Assembly: GCA_001899175.1 (NCBI GenBank)
Contig: MKVH01000024.1
Location: 310,001 to 374,000, forward strand
Direction: 5' to 3'
Source: Candidatus Kapaibacterium thiocyanatum
GTDB lineage: Bacteria; Bacteroidota; Ignavibacteria; Kapaibacteriales; Kapaibacteriaceae
DNA length: 64,000 nucleotides
Shown: positions 61,001-64,000 of the stretch, in pieces
How positions within the stretch are numbered: position 1 is the stretch's first letter
Layout of the letters: each line of letters opens with the position of its first letter
Notes under the pieces: model-generated
The model's database searches: none
Told to the model about the DNA's origin: nothing
Seen by the model: the letters and a program-made list of their open reading frames with translations, nothing else
Position numbers and translations under genes: made by a program

Positions 61001-61488
61001 ACGACATGGACCTGATTCTCGATGGGAACAGCAAGGGCGCGGACGCCGAGATCATCGGCTACGATGCCGGCATCGGTCTGGTTCTGGAAGGCGATGGCAG
61101 GGGAGGCTTCGCACCTGTCCGTTCCGATTCGTCGGGCTTCGTCGTACCCGACGTCGGCCGCGGTCTGGTGGCCATGCCGTGGGGAGGCGATTCCGTCCTG
61201 GTCGTCGCAGCCATCAACGGCGGCGTGCCGTCGGCCTTCACGTTCCCCGTGGGACGTACAGGTGGGGTGTCGAGTCCGTACGGCTGGATCACACCCGGCC
61301 TCATGACGTCTCCGACATCGGCCGTCATCACGCTGCCCAAGGGACGCCGGATGCGCCGGGAATTCCCGTGTGCGACGGTAACGGGATCCCAGACCCTGTA
61401 CAGTCCGTCGGCCGGCCCCGGAGTCTACTCCGTACCCCGTTCCACACCGTCGGAAAAGACACGATCCAGACAGAAGCGCGGCCGCTAG
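58042..61488 (+). CDS. CRTAC1-family secreted protein with FG-GAP/VCBS repeats and ASPIC/UnbV domain
   Basis: A 1149-residue exported protein. A signal peptide (ITIAVLDVGTAAAQ) is followed by at least eight FG-GAP/VCBS-type repeats, each with a calcium-loop-like DxDGDLDL or DVNGDGLVDLVFTG motif. An ASPIC/UnbV segment lies around residue 500 (NTHGIGARVTVHAGAVKLVREHYV, IDSLVIRWSDGQ). A second group of repeats follows (GDLNGDGLIDLVCTGAK, DVDNDNDLDLLVV, YDNDGDPDLLVVG) up to about residue 1050. The propellers are probably calcium-stabilised, on the surface or in the periplasm. The ATG at 58042 has an AGGGGG site four bases upstream; a GTG at 58024 would extend it by six residues. It ends in a hairpin-forming palindrome. 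Confidence 0.88.
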   Translation: MKISKGVAGLAVAITIAVLDVGTAAAQRFERLKESVSGITFANVITESDSFNIVHDFYAYNGCGVAAGDVNGDGLVDLVFTGTQVGARLYVNKGGLGFEDQTASLNYPSSSFDNCSGALLADLDSDGDLDIYICRRYKPNLYFVNDGRGSFLEEGRVAGLDIHAMSTMAAPFDYDRDGDLDLYLLNNGEARRQGYWNPGVSDRLLRNDGNGRFTDVSKSAGISDIGYGLSVSIGDLDDDGWPDIYVANDFEERDKLYYNNGDGTFRERAMSALQNMSWASMGSDIGDVNGDGLLDVVTLDMLPERHQRRMTQLGGGSIYSPFFDSTQRIHNTYQLNRGNGHFSNICYLAGMAATDWSWSCLIADFDNNGRNDIFITNGTKRDIGDQDHSYNLQATKNVLPDSYKTMPRSKLQNYMFYNDGALPLRNVAGTAGLADSVVSNGAAFADLDNDGDLDLVLNNTDTVAFIYRNMTVEDGAHGHNYLRLSLKDQPGNTHGIGARVTVHAGAVKLVREHYVTRGYLSSVDPVMHIGLGGITSIDSLVIRWSDGQRSVVGKPGVNTTAVATYGGTTVWHPEPGVHPLMTRQDATLVPFRHRENYYDDFKRERLLPHRFSQNGPGIAAGDLNGDGLIDLVCTGAKYAATQVLFQTASKTFEPQTTSGLEEATESEDVAALLFDVDNDNDLDLLVVTGGNEFNLDDEELKDRLYLNDGKGRFTQVPNGVPNGTASGSCATAADFDDDGDLDLFIGGSVVPGMFPQPCRSTLLRNDEGSFVDVTDRLAPGLATAGMTSGAIWTDYDNDGDPDLLVVGLWMAPRLWRNDGKTFTDVTAALALDTLTGWWNCVVPVDVDNDGDMDYVLGNLGLNSRFKVSQAAPMKLVAADFDDNGSIDPLVSYDVDGVQRPQRPRMAVAQHMPVLTRTFTSFSKWSEATMADIVPAVLPASAIRLTTSTFQSGVLVNEGKRFTFRPLPDMAQISPVYGILAMDVDGDDDMDLILDGNSKGADAEIIGYDAGIGLVLEGDGRGGFAPVRSDSSGFVVPDVGRGLVAMPWGGDSVLVVAAINGGVPSAFTFPVGRTGGVSSPYGWITPGLMTSPTSAVITLPKGRRMRREFPCATVTGSQTLYSPSAGPGVYSVPRSTPSEKTRSRQKRGR

Positions 61489-61495
61489 CGGCCGC
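61478..61495. repeat. Perfect 18-base palindrome at the CRTAC1 stop codon
   Basis: GCGGCCGCTAGCGGCCGC reads the same on both strands and contains the gene's TAG stop. It can form a very G+C-rich hairpin and may act as terminator or 3'-end protector; no T-run follows. The next promoter begins 19 bases later. Confidence 0.5.
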
Positions 61496-61513
61496 CGACT
61501 CGTTCCGGGAGAG

Positions 61514-61521
61514 TATATTTG
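61514..61521 (+). promoter_or_regulatory. -7 promoter element of the haloperoxidase-family gene
   Basis: TATATTTG, an exact match also seen before hmgA and the SRP RNA. The ATG at 61579 follows 57 bases downstream. Confidence 0.6.
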
Positions 61522-61578
61522 CGATCGTGCCATCCGCGACGGATGTGTCGTGTCTTGTTGTTCAGGTTCCGGAACCCC

Positions 61579-62880
61579 ATGAAGCAGATCAGCCTTTTCC
61601 TGCTCCTCATTCTGATGAGCTGGATGCCGGTTTCAGCACAGTTGGACGGTGCGACGCTCGTACATGAGTGGAATCGTCTCGTGATCGATGTCATCATGGA
61701 GGATGGCTTCGGTCCGCCCATCGCGGCCCGTATCCATACCTACGCGAATCTCGCCGGATATCAGGCCGCCTTCTATGCCGAGCCCGGCTATGTGAGCCTG
61801 GTGGGCAAGCTCAACGGATTCAAGGAATGTCCGGTACCCGACAAGAACAAGACCTATGACTGGCGCGTGAGCGCCATCGCCGCCTATCAGACGGCCTGCA
61901 GCAAGCTTCTCTACCGCATCAACTTTTCCGACAGCCTGGCCAACGTCCAGTTCAAGAAGCTGCAGGGCGTCGTCGACGCCGACGTCTTCGAGCGGTCGAA
62001 ACTGTTCGGCACCGCCGTCGGAAAGGCGATCAACGCCTATGCGAAGGCCGATGGCTTCCCCCGCACCCAGGGCCTGCCGGATTGGGAGTGGCCTCGTTGC
62101 GATTCCTGCTGGGAGCCGACTCCACCGAACTTCGCGAAGCCCCTCTCCCCATACTGCGGCACGGTCCGTACGATCGTCCTGAAGAAGGCCGAGCAGTTCC
62201 CCGTGGAGCCGAACGTGCCGTTCAGCACACGCAAGGGCTCTCCGTTCTACAAGGCCGCCTACGAAGTGTACATGACGGGCAAGAACCTGACGCCGGAGCA
62301 GAAGGAGATCGCCAACTTCTGGAACGACAACCCCGTGGTCACGAGCTACCGTGGGCACTTCGTCTACAATTCCAGACAGATCTCGCCCGGTGGCCACTGG
62401 ATGAACATCGCCCAGGAGGTGATGCTGAAGGAAAAGACGGGCATGGTCAAGAGCATGGAAGTCTATACCATGCTGGCCAGCGCCCTGTTCGACGCATTCA
62501 CGGCGTGCTGGGCGGAAAAATTCAAGAGCAACCTGATTCGTCCTGTTACCTACATCAACAAGTACATCGACGTCAGTTGGGAACCGTTCCTGCAGACGCC
62601 GCCGTTCCCGGAGCATGCCAGCGGTCATAGTACGATCACGGCGGCTGCGGCCGTGGTGCTCACCCACCACTTCGGCGACATGCCCTTCGTGGATTCCACG
62701 GAAGTGCCGTTCGGCTTTCCGCCGCGTTCGTTCAAGAGTTTCAAGCACGCTTCCGAGGAAGCAGGCATCTCCAGAATGTATGGCGGTATTCACTACAGGC
62801 GCGCCTGCGACGCCGGTGCCCAGCATGGGACCATGATCGGCAATGAAGTGGTTGCCGTGATGAAGATGAAGGAGGAATGA
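61579..62880 (+). CDS. Vanadium-dependent haloperoxidase / PAP2-family protein
   Basis: A 433-residue exported protein (signal ISLFLLLILMSWMPVSAQ) of the vanadate haloperoxidase/acid-phosphatase superfamily. The three active-site motifs are readable: K-x6-RP in KFKSNLIRPVTYI, the SGH motif in PPFPEHASGHSTITAAAA (EHASGH where PSGH is standard), and SRMYGGIHYRRAC with the vanadate-binding His. Whether it oxidises halide or acts as a phosphatase cannot be decided from sequence. The ATG at 61579 is chosen from the signal peptide. A HmuY-like lipoprotein gene begins five bases after its stop and uses a ribosome site inside this gene's 3' end. Confidence 0.85.
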   Translation: MKQISLFLLLILMSWMPVSAQLDGATLVHEWNRLVIDVIMEDGFGPPIAARIHTYANLAGYQAAFYAEPGYVSLVGKLNGFKECPVPDKNKTYDWRVSAIAAYQTACSKLLYRINFSDSLANVQFKKLQGVVDADVFERSKLFGTAVGKAINAYAKADGFPRTQGLPDWEWPRCDSCWEPTPPNFAKPLSPYCGTVRTIVLKKAEQFPVEPNVPFSTRKGSPFYKAAYEVYMTGKNLTPEQKEIANFWNDNPVVTSYRGHFVYNSRQISPGGHWMNIAQEVMLKEKTGMVKSMEVYTMLASALFDAFTACWAEKFKSNLIRPVTYINKYIDVSWEPFLQTPPFPEHASGHSTITAAAAVVLTHHFGDMPFVDSTEVPFGFPPRSFKSFKHASEEAGISRMYGGIHYRRACDAGAQHGTMIGNEVVAVMKMKEE

Positions 62881-62885
62881 GAGAT

Positions 62886-63509
62886 ATGACGAAGACGACG
62901 ATCATCGCCGGCATGCTCGGACTGGCCGTTCTCCTGGCGCCGGGCTGCAGCAGCGACACGACGACGGGCCCCGGGCCCGCACCCGTCGTGCAGACGAAGA
63001 CCAACATGCGTCCTGACAGTACCGAGGGATGGCTCTACTATTCGTTCGACGGCGATTCCATCGTTCCGGCTTCGAAGAAGGCGACCGATGAGTGGGACGT
63101 ACGCTTCGCCTACCTGCAAGGGGAGGGCCGTACGCGTACCGTCGACATCGAGCTGAATTCCGGAACGGTCGGCATCGGTGTGACGCAAGGCGCCGTCGTG
63201 ACGTCGCGCTTCGAAGGCTTCGTCAGTATCGACGCGGCACCTGCCTTGCGGTCCGACGACACCGCAGCCGCCAATCGCGTCGTGCCGAACTGCGTGACGT
63301 GCCCCAATGCACTCTTCGTCTACGATCCACTACGACATACGATCAATCCGAGTCCGGACAAGGTCGTACTGGTCCGTACCGGCAAGGGCGGATACGTGAA
63401 GTTCCAGGTGACGAGCATCTACAAGGATGCGGAGGCCAATCCCACGATGCTGACGCCGATGGGATATTATCATCTGCGGTATCAGCATGCGCAGAGCGGG
63501 AAATTCTGA
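62886..63509 (+). CDS. HmuY-family lipoprotein
   Basis: A 207-residue lipoprotein (signal with lipobox LLAPGC) followed by a HmuY-like domain. EGWLYYSFDGDSIVPAS and DEWDVRFAYLQGEGRTRTVDIELNSGTVG match the family's N-terminal half. KVVLVRTGKGGYVKFQVTSIY and MGYYHLRYQHAQSG match the C-terminal strands. HmuY proteins bind haem at the cell surface in Bacteroidota; the haem-ligand histidines of Porphyromonas HmuY cannot be assigned here, so haem binding is unproven. The start at 62886 is preferred to the ATG at 62877 because the GGAGG at 62871-62875 then has a ten-base spacer. The CxxC in NCVTCPN is unexplained. Confidence 0.75.
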   Translation: MTKTTIIAGMLGLAVLLAPGCSSDTTTGPGPAPVVQTKTNMRPDSTEGWLYYSFDGDSIVPASKKATDEWDVRFAYLQGEGRTRTVDIELNSGTVGIGVTQGAVVTSRFEGFVSIDAAPALRSDDTAAANRVVPNCVTCPNALFVYDPLRHTINPSPDKVVLVRTGKGGYVKFQVTSIYKDAEANPTMLTPMGYYHLRYQHAQSGKF

Positions 63510-63542
63510 TGCTAACCAACGCAAGTAATCGAGGAGAATGTC

Positions 63543-64000
63543 ATGTACGGTAATCTGAGCATGGTCGAAGCTCCCACGGCGGAGCAGCTCGACGAGGATG
63601 CCGGGAAGCTGGCCGAATTCGAGGAACGCATCGCACGCGGAGAGAAGATCGAACCGCATGACTGGATGCCGAAGGAATACCGGCGTCAGCTCGTCCGCAT
63701 GATCGAACAGCATGCCCATTCCGAAATCATCGGTGCCCTGCCCGAAGGAACATGGATCACCCGTGCACCGGGCTTCAAGCGGAAGCTGGCCCTCATGGCG
63801 AAGGTCCAGGATGAAGTGGGCCATGCCCAGCTTCTCTACAGCGCTGCCGAGACGCTCGGCAAGCCGCGCGAGAAGATGATCGACGATCTCCTCAACGGAA
63901 AGTCGAAATATTCGAACGTCTTCAACTATCCTGCGATGACGTGGGCCGATACGGCCGTGATCGCATGGCTCATCGACGCCGCCGCCATCATCAACCAGGT
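63543..64000 (+). CDS. paaA: 1,2-phenylacetyl-CoA epoxidase subunit A, N-terminal part (cut by window edge)
   Basis: The ATG at 63543 with GAGGAGAA upstream starts a frame that runs off the right edge after about 152 codons. It encodes PaaA, the catalytic di-iron subunit of the ring 1,2-epoxidase in phenylacetate degradation. Diagnostic residues are [25 protein letters not shown] and [20 protein letters not shown], whose Glu and ExxH residues bind iron. The rest of the paa operon should lie beyond the window. No TetR-type palindrome like the two described here is present in the 33-base gap upstream. Confidence 0.95.
   Translation, partial: MYGNLSMVEAPTAEQLDEDAGKLAEFEERIARGEKIEPHDWMPKEYRRQLVRMIEQHAHSEIIGALPEGTWITRAPGFKRKLALMAKVQDEVGHAQLLYSAAETLGKPREKMIDDLLNGKSKYSNVFNYPAMTWADTAVIAWLIDAAAIINQ

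Noticed and set aside
1-64000. CRISPR arrays, insertion sequences, prophage genes or integrase/attachment sites
   Set aside because: I looked for regularly spaced repeats, transposase or integrase motifs and tRNA-end duplications and saw none; the tRNA-Arg 3' end has no obvious repeat copy nearby.

Overview
The window is a gene-dense, roughly 60% GC bacterial chromosome segment. It probably comes from the Bacteroidota/Chlorobi (FCB) side of the tree; a Kapabacteria- or Ignavibacteria-like lineage is my best guess, but nothing here proves it. The clues are repeated TAnnTTTG-type -7 promoter elements ahead of genes on both strands, type-IX-secretion-like C-terminal domains, a HmuY-type lipoprotein, CRTAC1/UnbV repeat proteins, and no mobile elements or rRNA. 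Both edges cut genes: trpS on the left and paaA on the right.

Left third (1-31.6 kb): this part is mostly housekeeping. The plus strand starts with trpS, an FmdB-like zinc ribbon and pcrA. A receiver-first histidine kinase, an outer-membrane-type protein, an RsbW-like ATPase and an M28 peptidase follow. A tight minus-strand operon runs lipoprotein, alpha/beta hydrolase, riboflavin synthase, MoxR-like ATPase. An AddB-like nuclease, a Lon-like protease, a helical-repeat protein and a seven-bladed propeller come next. Then come purH, an unusual PAS-UbiA prenyltransferase fusion, folC and rpsA. A patch of small single genes (DinB, DHFR-like, a frameshifted cysteine-rich secreted protein, tRNA-Arg, AHSA1-like, SnoaL-like) leads to homogentisate dioxygenase and the SRP RNA.

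Middle (31.6-48.6 kb): rng-dxr-rseP-surE is a compact core operon. It is followed by a surface-lipid/polysaccharide set (GNAT-like protein, GINT1-like glycosyltransferase, two methyltransferases) and by secreted proteins, including a Kelch-lectin protein with a deletion-scarred paralogue. A DUF1835 protein, an AEC transporter and a LytTR regulator with a degenerate receiver complete this part.

Right part (48.6-64 kb): a glycine-rich secreted protein is followed by an exopolysaccharide/envelope block (asnB, heparinase-like enzyme, flippase, FtsX-like permease, LptF/G permease). A 1149-residue CRTAC1/UnbV repeat protein, a vanadium-haloperoxidase-family protein, a HmuY-like lipoprotein and the start of a phenylacetyl-CoA epoxidase locus close the window.

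The most interesting signals are: (1) the PAS-UbiA fusion, whose promoter spacer holds a TetR-type palindrome that recurs 8.5 kb away beside the SnoaL-like gene; (2) the one-base frameshift in the cysteine-rich secreted gene; (3) the deletion-derived Kelch-lectin pseudogene next to its intact parent; (4) the CRTAC1, haloperoxidase and HmuY-like run.
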